Below are positions 11,189 to 21,749 of a stretch of DNA of 64,000 nucleotides, in pieces. A program made the position numbers and the translations under genes. Location: the NCBI GenBank assembly GCA_958450365.1, contig CAUEEP010000925.1, forward strand, positions 744,001-808,000. Reading direction: 5' to 3'. Below the pieces are notes generated by a model. It was not told where the DNA came from and did not search any database. It saw nothing but the letters and a program-made list of their open reading frames with translations. How positions within the stretch are numbered: position 1 is the stretch's first letter; every line of letters begins with the position of its first letter. This DNA comes from Mesorhabditis belari (Eukaryota; Nematoda; Chromadorea; Rhabditida; Rhabditidae).

Positions 11189-14100
11189 CATGAAAATATT
11201 GTCCGATTGTATCGATATACAGAAGAAGGAATCAAAGTCGGAATTGTAATGGAATATTGTCAAAAGGGACCACTCAAGGGAGGTTCTGGTTATATCTTAG
11301 AGTATATACTGTTCTAGACTGTTCTGGTTATATCTTAGAGTTTAGTGATTCTTGATCCAACAATTACATATTCAATGAACACTGTTCTCACATGGGGAAT
11401 CCAATTATTTGATGCCATTGATCACATGTATCAGAAACACAAATTGGTACATCGAGATATCAAACCAGACAAGTAATATTCAGTGGCATAAGGGTCAAAG
11501 TTCAATTCCTTTATAGCATTTTTGTGAGCAATGAATACCAGCTGAAGATTGGTGACTTTGGATTGGTGAAAGTGGTGGGAGATGGAACTGTTACGGGGAC
11601 GTTTATTGGAACAAAACGATATATGAGTCCACCCGATATGAAGGAGGATGGGGTACAACGGAATGTTTATGAACAAATAAAGGAGGCTGATGTGTCGGTT
11701 AGTTTTACGTTCTTGTCCATCCAATAATAAGATAAATTGAATACAGAATTCCCATCGAAATGATATCTACAGTCTAGGACTTGTTATGTGGGAAATTATC
11801 GAAAGGAGGTATTCAGGTTTAAATAGTGAGCTCCTTTGTGATATTAATAAGTTTCCCAAACAACATTTTCATTGCTTTAGAACCATTTTCACAAACTATG
11901 AGATGCATGGAGTGTTTGATCGTGACCGATTATTGATTGATATAGCACTCAAACGTGTTACTGAAATCGAATCACCTGAATGTCAAACAGAAATGCGAAA
12001 AATCATCTTGAGGTTTGGATTTCAGACTTTCTTTCATATTTTAAGAAGCCATCTATCAGATGTACTAACTTTCAACGTATTCATCGTCCAGCAGCTTCTG
12101 AAGTTTTGAAGTTCCTCCAACAAACAAAGAAAGTAAGCTTTTTTAGTAGAAGTTGATTCTCTCGTTCACTATTATATTGGGTTAGAAAGTATGAAATCTC
12201 GTAAATTTCTTTTCACTCCTATCGTCTTATTTTACCATTAAAATAACTAGGATTTTCCTGTTCTTTTGCAAAATTCTTCGGACTACCAAGTATGAAAGTT
12301 TGGAAATCTTTTGTGGTAAAGTAGGCGAGAAAGACCGGATTGAAGTTGACTTATGTTGACATGCCATGTAAATCCGTGTTCCATCACTAAGGTTCTTCTT
12401 TCTTTCGAATATGGGGAAAACTTTCAAATAGCCAGCCTTAAAATCTCAGCAAATTTCATGTTTAAAACAATTAGAAACGCGCTTTTTGGTAATGATTTCC
12501 ACGCCGACCCGCGGACAAACAACTCTAAAATAAGCGTTCTGGAGTGAAAACTGCCTAAACGCCCACTCTCTGGCATAGCTATCTTTGGTTTCTATTCTAT
12601 CTATTTTAATCATAAAATAGGTAAAGAGGGTGTAAAGGAAATTTCGTAGTCCAAACAACGAGTAAAATACTGCAGAAAAGCGAGTTGGCTTGTAGAAATA
12701 CATTTAATGCTTGGGTAATTGAACCAAACTATCCGCCGGCTGTATGCCAGAGCATGGGCGTTCAGGCAGTTTACGGTGAGAGAACACTTACTTCGGAGGT
12801 GTGGTCCGGAGGTATGGTAGTCCTAAGAATTCTACATAAACCATGAAAATTCCAGTTATTTTAATAGTAAAATAAGTAAATAGGAGTGAAAAGAAATTTG
12901 CGAAGTTTCATACTTGCCAACCGAATAGTAAGTTTTCTTTTTGTTAAAATTTTATACTTCTCAAATGTAACAACCTAGGCAAATCGATTCGTCTCTTCAC
13001 TCCCTTTTATGCCCACAAAAGATATGAACCAAAAAGAACTGATGAAACCAATTGGATTTGATGATAGAACAGAATGGGTTATGGTTGAATCTCAGGAAAG
13101 AAAATATGCAAAGAGATTCAAGGAGGGTAGAAGTCGGGGGAGCTCAGAATTCCGCAGAATCATGCGAAATAAACTCGGAACACTAAATTCTGCTGAAAGA
13201 GAGCAATTCTACAAAGAAGCACCGAATATTTTTTCAAGATTAAAAGAAGAAGCTCGGACATTCAAAGATGCTCGTTATATGATTCAGGAGATATTGAGGA
13301 TAGAAAGATCGAAGGAAAATCTACATGAAAAGGATATTTACGAAATATTTGAATTGTTTGTTTTGGCAGATTTTGAAGAGCAGTGCGAAGAAGAAAACTG
13401 GGCTTTTCGCACCCTTCAAAGTTACGAGGAGATTTGGATATCAAGTTTTCAAAATTGGGGGTGGTTGGAGAATTCGATTAGCCGTTTGAAAAAGATAAGA
13501 AGAGAGAAATACACAACAAATTTCTATTTTCGATGTTTTATTTCTCAATTGACTGGTGAGGGATGGATTCATTTATGTTTTGATTGGTTTGTAAGTGAAG
13601 ACTTAAGATTATGGAAAGAAATACGAGGACAATGGGTAGACAATCCAAGTGCTGAAATCAAGAGCTATAAATTTGAAAATGAAGACAAAAAAAAATGAAA
13701 TGCTTCATTTCTCCCATTACGAACAAATCCCTCATGAACGAATCATTGAGGCATTAAAAAAACAAAAAAAAAAGAATGGAAAGTATCATAAAATCATACT
13801 TGAAACATCTGATTCCAATAGAAGATGCGGAGAAGAATAATGTTCCATTTAATATTGAACTACTTCTCGATTATTACTCTAAATATGAAAGACCTTCTAA
13901 AAGATCTAAAAGATCAACGTCTGAATCTGACGAAGAATCTGAATCTCCGTATGAGCCCTATCCCTTCCCCCACTACATATTCCAATTCAGAAATCCTCCT
14001 CGTCCAATTTGTCAAAATAATCATCCAGGGAAATGTCAGTTGGATGGGTATAAAAAAATGGGAGACTGGAAACTACCTAAAGATTTACCTAAAGAATTGC

Positions 14101-14543
14101 ACATTCCAGTATGTGGTGAAATCACGGAAAATGAGGTTTCGGTTCTGAACAGCTACCTGGATTGTATATGCCAAGAAACTGGTGGGACTTTGGTTTCCTG
14201 GGGACATCCATTTCTATTTCTTTGCTGTCAAAATCTCTTAAATATTCCCTTTTTGATGCTCTTGGATCATCCAAATAATTATGAAAATGGGGAAAGTATT
14301 CTTGGATTGGATTTGAAGAGGAAACGTCATAATATTGATGTTGAAGTATTAAGAGAATACTTTCAAGAGTCGAAGCTCAATGAGAGGGTCTATGCTTTGA
14401 TGAAGAGATATGTAGGGATCAAGATCCGCTTGATTGATTATCAAGGGAATCCAAAAACAGGATGGCTTGACTTTGAGAAGGTGCCGAATTCGGCTTCCTA
14501 TAGCCATTTCACTAACGAACAAGAGGCTAGAATCAGTAATTGA
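11189..14543 (+). pseudogene. A-type kinase-X gene copy 4: N-lobe missing, two frameshifts in X
   Basis: Kinase exons are 11189-11282 (NIVRLYRYTEEGIKVGIVMEY), 11346-11472 (HRDIKPDN), 11517-11697 (KIGDFGLVKVV, YMSPPD), 11747-11808, 11881-12012 and 12060-12132 (RPAASEVLKFLQQTKK). The X exon starts at 12979 (ANRFVSSLPF) in the expected phase. The glycine loop and the catalytic Lys are lost at the junction with repeat R2. In X, the frame moves by one base in an A-run near 13690 and again in an A-run near 13770, after which it is open to 14543. The Cys/His cluster, CCQNLLNIPF and IRLIDYQGNP blocks are all present. Homopolymer frameshifts could be assembly errors, but the missing N-lobe cannot be. 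Confidence 0.8.
12176..12928. repeat. Long foldback element in the kinase-X intron of copy 4
   Basis: The outer arms start with TTGGGTTAGAAAGTATGAAATC and end as the complement, GATTTCATAC-like sequence then CCAACCGAATAG. An inner inverted pair carries AACGCCCACTCTCTGGC and its complement. It also holds an SL1-like stretch on the minus strand near 12709-12726 (GGTTCAATTACCCAAG). Confidence 0.7.
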
Positions 14544-15080
14544 AGATAAAGAAGTTACTAAAAAAGAAAGAAAAAAAGAAAAAATGTTTCTTGCTCTGTA
14601 TCCTAACCGTAGTCTTCCCGACTTCCCAATTTGCAGAGTTTTTATTTTACTAGTCCAATTTTTGAACTCTATCTGTCTTTCTGCCACTTGTTTCTTTTCT
14701 TTCTCTTTGAAAGAATAAAGTATTTATCAAAATAGAATGTTCTTCATTCTTGAAATGTTCACAAAACCCACCATAAAACGTACTTTCTGCCCCCTATCAG
14801 TAACAAATGCAAGTGTCGGATCAACATACACAAATAACAGAAGGCCTTTAATCCAGATTTTTACCAAAAGGAGAATTGGAATAAAGCCTTTTTATTGAGA
14901 CCGGAAAACTGTTCTTGATCACCACGTGGGAAGCAAAATTGCAGGGAAATTTGGAAAGAACGAATCGACGCTGAAACTTTATTGCTGCAAACCAGCAATT
15001 TCCCATTTCCTGTATTTTTCTCCTAATCCATAGTCAAATAACTTTATTTCTCTCAAAGAAGTAAAGAAAAGAAAGATCTT
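14544..15080 (+). repeat. Downstream-flank repeat of X copy 4, inverted copy at 27120-27720
   Basis: It starts right after the X stop and shares long runs with 27120-27720 in reverse complement, including GATCACCACGTGGGAAGC and AATCGACGCTGAAACTTT-like sequence. A possible polyadenylation signal AATAAAG occurs at 14716. No coding frame is conserved. Confidence 0.6.
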
Positions 15081-15339
15081 GAACAAAAGTTTCTCAATTT
15101 TCACACGCAACGTTTAATTTCCACAAAATTGACGTAAAAGAAGTTGACGAGCATTTCGAAAAGTTGACTTCATGGGACAAATCCCTGGTTTCGATTGACT
15201 TGGAAATGAACGCACGCATTGTGAACCTGGAGGATGAGGGGACAATGGCGCTGCTTGCTAGACGCAATGAGATTTGATGCGTTTTTACTTTTGTATTTTT
15301 ATCATAAACTTTTTTTTCCAAATTCATTCAAATTTTCAG

Positions 15340-15870
15340 CTTTCACAGAAAACAAGAGTATTTTAACGTTATGAAATGCGAAATTCTTCGTGATTTCCGT
15401 TTCAACGCTCAACTTTTTTCGAACTTTTATTAAAAAAAATGCTTGAACCTTCTTAGTTCATAAAATTCTCTAGCCACGAATCAGTTCTGATAAAAACTTT
15501 TAGTGAGTAAAACAGCATACCGTAAATGTCGTATTGGAAAGACACCCTCTAATAGAATGACACCGCCTGACTCCTCGAAATTTTGACTTTAGACCCACCT
15601 TGTGGGTGTTCTATGAATAGATCTAAGCCTAAAACTTACTAATATTTTATCGGCAGTAGAAATTTTGGAGATTCAAAGGGGGTCGCGGTTAAGAAAATAG
15701 TTTCATTTTTAAACGTGTTTTTTGTACGATTTGGACAGAGGGGCATCGTTTAAAATAGTTTTTAATGAATTCTGAATTTTTGAGTCATGTGGTCCCCCTT
15801 ACCTACTTTTTGGAACAGCCGATTTCGAGGCGTTGAAAAATAGAACGACATGTCATTGAATTAGGTTGGC
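15340..15870 (+). repeat. 520-bp repeat R3, inverted partner at 25055-25640
   Basis: Reverse complement of 25055-25640 over most of its length. Shared runs include AAAACAAGAGTATTTTAACG, AGACCCACCTTGTGGGTG and ATAGAACGACATGTCATTGAA. No ORF is conserved between the two. The ends are not sharply defined, so it may be a transposon or part of a segmental inversion. Confidence 0.6.
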
Positions 15871-16160
15871 GACCAAATAATGGCAAAGTGATGATCGATC
15901 GACGAAGTTTTGGCCTGGCTTTCTCTTCGGTCACGTTTTGAGCTCTGTAATAGATGAAATTTTGTAAACACCACCTTTCTAGCGCACCGATTTCTTCGTT
16001 TTTCTTGCAACAACGACTCGAGCACGCCAGAAAGGATGTATTTACAAGATTTGATCGCAAAGTACATAGTGGAAAGGTACCATCTAGTTTTTGTTTTTGA
16101 AGTTTGTGAAGATCAAAACGAATGTGTGCTAACAATTAGCAAATTGAAGACGGGAGGAGT
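15860..16160 (-). repeat. Dispersed foldback repeat M2 (copy 2, inverted)
   Basis: It shares CTCGAGCACGCCAGAAAG and TTGATCGCAAAGTAC with the copies at 6056, 26430 and 49600. It is directly joined to repeat R3. Confidence 0.55.
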
Positions 16161-16251
16161 TGAGGGATCAATGGAGGAGACAGGACGAATGATCAATGAT
16201 GGAGATGGAGGGTAGCATCAAGATGATGTCAAGGTTCTTTTCGTAGGTTCC

Positions 16252-16490
16252 ATACACTCAATTACATAAGTTTTCATTTCCAAATTTCCAGGAAGCTCCC
16301 TCCAACCGTTTTCTCTAGGTGACATTTTATAGAAGGCCTTTTGTTGAGCTGAGGTGCTGTTTGAGTTCTCTTTTAAATGTCATTTTGTAGAGAATTCGTT
16401 AACCTTTCTACTGATATCAAATGCGTATCGTTTGACGAAGTCTGGTAGAAGTTTTATAGATTTCTTTCATTTTCACTCTCCCCAATCCAA
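16252..16490. mobile_element. M1 MITE fragment (right half only)
   Basis: Matches 5135-5383 closely (CTCAATTACATAAGTTTT, GTTGAGCTGAGG, ACTGATATCAAATGCGTATCG) and ends CCCCAATCCAATAG. The left half is missing. Confidence 0.65.
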
Positions 16491-17106
16491 TAGAATAAAT
16501 GTATATTTTGAACTCATATAAGCTTTCTTGTATTTCTGCCCAATTTGGTTCAGGAACTGGTTCGAATAGTGTTAAAGGGGTTGGGTAAAGACTCTTTTCA
16601 AAGTTGTCCATATTTTACCAAAGGACACAAAAGGCACACGCATTACCAATAAGCTGACTGGAAAATTGTTTTATTCTCAACTTTAAATATCTACGCTTAT
16701 TCTAGCACTTATTCTAGCCTCCACACCATGAACACGATGAGCGGCACAAACGCGACAACAGAGTGCTGTTCGTCGCAGCTTTCGGTCTCTTTGTATACAA
16801 CTTTTCCGTGATTTCCACTTTTTAAAAAGCCAATTTCACGTCTATTTGGTATTCTCTACTTATATCAAGTGTTTTCAGAAAGCGACAAACTCTCGGATGA
16901 CGATAAGGACACGTATACGAGAAGAGAATGTCTCCTTTCTGGGACAATATCGTTGGTCAGCTGCTTGCAGTACTATTTTCAAACCATTTAAATGGCCAAA
17001 GGCAAACACGAAAAGGGATTGTGGATGGTGAGTCAGAGCGATTCTTTTGCATGAAATCCATAACAATACACATCCATACCGAAGTATTTAACTCTGAATA
17101 AGTTAC
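16491..17106. other. Intergenic stretch without a recognisable gene
   Basis: A possible plus-strand exon follows a TTTCAG at 16878 and reads SDKLSDDDKDTYTRRECLL before stopping. I find no family match and no partner exons. Nothing else is supported. Confidence 0.35.
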
Positions 17107-17589
17107 ATGAATTGTATAAGATCTAATAGAGGTTTGACTTTTCTTCGTATGAAACATCCATTTCTATTTCTTTGCTGTCTAGATCTCTTAGATATTCCAT
17201 TTTTGATTCTCTTGGATCATCCAAATAATTATGAAAATCGGGAAAGTATTCTGGGATTTGATTTAAAGAAGAAACTTCATAATATTAATGTTGGAGTATT
17301 AAGAGAATATTTTCAAGGGTCGAAGCTCAATGTGAGAGTCTATGCTTTGATCAAGAGTGAGAAATGGAGACCCTACATCCGCTGGATTGATTATCAAGGG
17401 AATCCACTAACAGGATGGCTTGCCTTTGAGGAGTTGAATTCGGCTCTCTATGACCAATATCAACCATCAAAAAACGTAGGGCTTTGCGACCTTGCGCAGC
17501 AGCCTGCAGAAGAGCGTCTATGGTGTGATGTAGAAGGATTTGGATTGCGGTTGACATCCATGAGGGTTCAATTTTTGCATTATATTTGA
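17107..17589 (+). pseudogene. C-terminal third of an A-type domain X (copy 5)
   Basis: It begins abruptly with MNCIRSNRGLTFLRMKHPF and continues FLFLCCLDLLDIPFLILLDH, ENRESILGFDLKKKLHNI and WIDYQGNPLTGWLAFEE. It then runs into an extended tail ending LTSMRVQFLHYI, which is shared only with the copy ending at 40208. Kinase, X N-terminal part and Cys/His cluster are all missing; the breakpoint is near 17095. The Met at 17107 is an internal residue of the family, so this is a remnant rather than a gene start. Confidence 0.75.
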
Positions 17590-17605
17590 AAGATTCAATT
17601 TTCAG

Positions 17606-19244
17606 GGTGATTCAAAAACAAGCACTGTAGAAGAAGAACCCAACATCAAGCAAAGTAAAAAATTTCCGGAAGATGATCCACAGGTTAGGATTTTTCCTAC
17701 GCGAAACCTTAGATCATGATATTGTGAATACTCTGATGCTCTGAAAAATACTCTTGAAAACTCTTTGCTTAAAGGGTTTTGTTTAGATACAAAAATGCTC
17801 TGGAAGAAAAAAGCAATGTAATTTGGGGGTGTGAGTGAAGGCGAAGGCTGGGGCGGGGACACCCTCCACTTCCATTCGATTTCACGCCACCGAGTCTTTC
17901 TTTCGATTTTCCTATAAATCAACAACCCTATTCGTCTCCATTTGATCATCAATTTGGAGAAAGACCACGATGGACACGGATGGATTCAATAGATGCTCAT
18001 GGGGATGATAAAGAGAGTGAAGTGATAAACGATGAGTTCAAGTCTCCAACTATGGCAGAAGAGTTCAAACCAAATCGGTATCAACCAGTGTTTATAAGTA
18101 GCGTTTATAAAGTAAAAACTACCGTAAAAGTGGCTTTGTTTTAGTCTACTAGTTTGATAAAATAAAAGTTAAAATGTTAAAGCGCTGAAAGCTAGATAAA
18201 TGTCCGTGTTCGTCAAAAACATTGCTAGCCACCTTAGCAACTGTGTCATTAGAGACTATCAGTGCTTTTGTTTTTGTCCAAAATTGAATAAAGTTTGATT
18301 GGCAGTCGAACAGAAGCTGTTGTTATGCGATTTTTCTTCTAGAGGTTGGCTCTAAAACAGAAATGCGCTCTAGTTTTCACGATGCTACTGTTCTTGTATA
18401 GCACATAGCAATAATACTGAAACTTTTTTTACATTTCTAGAGATCAGAAAAACAAGTCATTACATCAAAATTTAGTTTTCAAAACCTTTCAGCTACAACT
18501 ACACCCGTAAACGGGTTTATTAAAGATCATTTGACGATGGTTGAAGTGATTCCTGGGAAATGGATGGAAAAAGCGCAAGGTGATGAATTGGTTCGGGTAA
18601 ATTTATCAAATGAAGAGACCAAAAAGGCTTACCAACAAAGTGTTAAAAACATACAACAACATCAAATTAACAAGTTTGAAGATCTAGAAAGCTTTTATTT
18701 CTACGAAAAGTTGATTTTTAATGATATCATGTACATTGAAGTCAATCAAGTGATCGGCGCCTTGGAAAAGTCGAAAGATCGTCTAAGACGCTTCATCGAA
18801 CTCAAATTTCGGTCGATCGACAAATCCCAAATCCCCGACTTGTACAATTTCGTTAACGCAAAGTATTTAGGCGTTCGATACCCAAAGCTTGGCTATTATT
18901 TCTCTCTAAAGACACCGCCAATCCCACTCTGCCGTCATGAGCCTAAATGTGAGCTGAGTGAAATGATCAGCTTACCGAAAGAAAAAGATAAAGCTCTTCA
19001 ACGCTTCAATTGTTGCCAAAATTCAACTCAAAAATCGATCGAATACCTTGAATTTTATATTGAATTTTGTCGTGAATTGGACGCGTTAGTTGACGGACGG
19101 CTGGACACAGATCACCTCAATTTGATCGCTGAAATCAAAGATCCTGATGATGCAAATTATTTCCTTTTTTTATATCTTTCAAAAAATCAAAAATTCGATG
19201 ATAAGGCTATCATTTTACTGGAGATGCCCAAAACAATGGCTTGA
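17606..19244 (+). CDS. B-type X gene, first copy (XB1), partial
   Basis: Exon 17606-17683 encodes a charged stretch ending KQSKKFPEDDPQ, found again at 40225-40371. An exon of about 17842-18111 reads PPSLSFDFPINQQPYSSPF then a DKESEVINDEF acidic part. The exon 18441-19244 opens after TTTCTAG and reads FIKDHLTMVEVIPGKW, aligning with FVSEDLRLWKEIPGKW of A-type X. It continues through a helical part to YYFSLKTPPIPLCRHEPKC, matching the A-type IFQLRNPPRPICQKNHSGKC. It ends AIILLEMPKTMA, where the A-type reads FLILLDHP, so the last 90 or so residues are lost by fusion to a kinase exon at 19253. The N-terminal half of X is also absent. Function is unknown. Confidence 0.6.
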
Positions 19245-19354
19245 TTCCTCAGGATCAAGAAAGGGAACGATTTCGAGAAGAGTACAAAATTCTGAAGAGA
19301 TTATACCATCCGAATATCGTCAGCTATTTCGGCTTTTTCGACTATGGTGACGAT

Positions 19355-20953
19355 GATTTTGGGATTGTGATGGAGTATTGCTCTCATGGGGATGCAAGGG
19401 ATTTGAGACACAGTTAGTTGCATTGATGATAGATTGATGTTATAAGCGGCTTCATTTTTGAGAATATCCCCCTAGATAGTTTTAGGCTTGCAAAATGTGA
19501 TACATCATTGAGTATAATGTGATACTCAATGATGAGTATCACATTTTGAATTTCTTTATATTAAAGTTTATAAACAAAATCAAACATTTACAGCTCAACA
19601 TTGATGATAAAAAGTGAAGTAATAAACAAAACAGTAACAACACTAATGGAATCGGCGTGAAATTCTGCATAGAATGATCTAGGTCTTGATTCAAAAGCTC
19701 CCCTTAACTTGGTCCACTTCCCTTGTGAGGAGGGACCGCCCCCAGCAATTACCTAGGAAAAGGTCTCGAAACTAGGTTCTGGACCTTACCCTACAAGTCA
19801 TACTACTCTTTCCTTAGGGAAAGGTGTAGTTATTCTCACCTTACTTTCTTACTGTTCTTTTAAGCTTAAAGTTACAACTACTTAATTTATTCACTCAATT
19901 TTGGGATTGTGATGGAGTATTGTTCTCATGGGGATGCAAGGGATTTGAGACACAGTTAGTTACATTGATGATAGATTGATGTTATAAGCGGCTTCATTTT
20001 TGAGAATATCCCCCTAGATAGTTTTAGGCTTACAAGGCTTTATGCTTTTGCACCAAAAACTGAAAATGAAAGCCAGTGAATCATAGACCATGGCATAGCT
20101 TTTTTTTTATACAAAGAGCTCAAAGAAAACTGATCAGGATTCTGAGAAAACCGAGATCTAGTTTTAGTGGATCTTGTTTGATAGCAAGACAGCTAAAAAC
20201 TTGTTCATAAATATAACTTCACTCAAATTCAGTCCGAGATCGTGCCAAGTTCGTGCTTTCGACCCTATTGCTCTTTTTGGCCATTAGTTATCAACCTCTA
20301 ATCTTTTTTAACGCTTATAACTCCACTTTGCCTTTGAAGATGCCGCTTGTCATTTTGAGACTTCTTTTTGTTTGAATTCCTACTGACAAGTCAGTACACC
20401 AAGTTAAGGTGAGCTTTTTGATCGAGGCCCAGACCATTCGATGCAGATTTTCACGCTGATTCCGAATCTGCTTTTCATTTTTGCAAAATGGCTCTCTATT
20501 AAAAGTTACAAACTTTTAAAATTTGTAGCCAAAAAATGAAATTTTCCAAAATGGGAATCCCTCATAAGGGTTCTTCAGTGCCAGCTAAACGTGGACTGGC
20601 AGCGTACCCCATACGAAACGATTTTTGCGTTCTTTTGCTTGGGTTCAATTCCATCCTTTGTTTCTCTTTTTATTTTTATGTTTTAACACTTAATTTTGTT
20701 TTATTTTTATATTTTTTAAATTTTTATTTTTATACATTTTTAATTTCTTTATATTGAAGTTTATAAACAAAATTAAACATTTATGATAAAAAGTGAAGTA
20801 ACAAACAAAACAGTAACAACACTAACGGAATCGGCGTGAAATTCTGCATAGAATGATCTAGGTCTTGATTCAAAAGCTCCCCTTAACTTGGTCCACTTCC
20901 CTTGTGAGGAGGGACCGCCCCCAGCAATTACCTAGGAAAAGGTCTCGAAACTA
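19355..20953. repeat. Local segmental duplication inside the B-type kinase
   Basis: The kinase exon end plus intron at 19355-19490 recurs at 19903-20035 almost unchanged (GGGGATGCAAGGGATTTGAG, ATCCCCCTAGATAGTTTTAG). The block at 19550-19900 recurs at 20743-20953 and, after the mariner element, 21750-21881 (GGAATCGGCGTGAAATTCTG, CCTTGTGAGGAGGGACCG). The start of the next kinase exon (TCCGAGAT) is also present twice, at about 20234 and 21882. This is a tandem duplication of an exon-intron segment with one copy later hit by a transposon. Confidence 0.75.
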
Positions 20954-21749
20954 TTGGGTTGGTGCATTGAAAACTGCCGGACTTTGAACTAAAATTTGTT
21001 CAACATAAAACCATAAATTCATTCCAAATAATTTCCATTATTATTGACGACTTCTGCCCATTTTACAGGCAATTTGCGGATTCCTCTTTCGTGGTAGGAT
21101 TTTGCTTTTGAATCGAAAAACTTTCAAAGCCAACTTTTGACTGCTTCTTCCGAATCGAAGTGTTCTCGAAGCTCATTACTCATGACCCGGAATAAATAGT
21201 AATCAAAAGGGGCGAGGTCCGTAAATCCAAGGGTATGAAGGTGATTTAGCACTGTAACCTAATCAACCCCTAACCTAACTCTTCTCCCAATTCACGCGAT
21301 GGTACCCGATGGTCGTTGGTAATGAGTTCGAGTAATTTGGAAGCATCCCGTTGGGGTGCCGCTCCACGGCCCTTCTGCATCTTTCTAAGATTTGTCCCCA
21401 GATCGAAACTTGGCAAACCATATTCGTTCTTTCGACAAACGACACGTTCTTTTGGAAGGTGAGTCCTCCACATATATCTTTTTAATATTAGCAGCTGCCA
21501 AGCCTGCACTGTGCTCTTGTAGGAACTCATGAAGCATGACATGACGAATATGTCCCGGTGGCAGATTGTTGAATGCAATAGAAGAAGTGAAGAAAAATAT
21601 CAAAAAATAAAAAGCTGGAAGCATAATTTTTTCGCAATAATTTGAGGAAATGTTGAAGTAACCAAGCCCCCTTTCAGCTGGTTCAATGCTGTTGTTTTTT
21701 ATCCGCGAGTCCCGCGAAATAGCCGGCAGTTTTCCATTCACCAATCCAA
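20954..21749 (-). mobile_element. Internally deleted mariner transposon in a TA site
   Basis: Terminal repeats are TTGGGTTGGTGCATTGAAAA and the approximate complement at 21723-21749; TA flanks both ends. Minus-strand coding remnants match mariner transposase: IRHVMLHEFLQEHSAGLAA, SKRTCRLSKERIWFAKFRSG, then after a deletion DLAPFDYYLFRVMSNELREH and GIRKLPVKWAEV with GNYLE at the end. The region with the first two catalytic Asp residues is mostly missing, so it is non-functional. The duplicated neighbour at about 19770 shows the uninterrupted site GAAACTAGGTTCTGG. Confidence 0.85.

Noticed and set aside
20580..20660. Possible tRNA (GGTTCAATTCC resembles a B box)
   Set aside because: No A box at the proper distance and no cloverleaf could be drawn.
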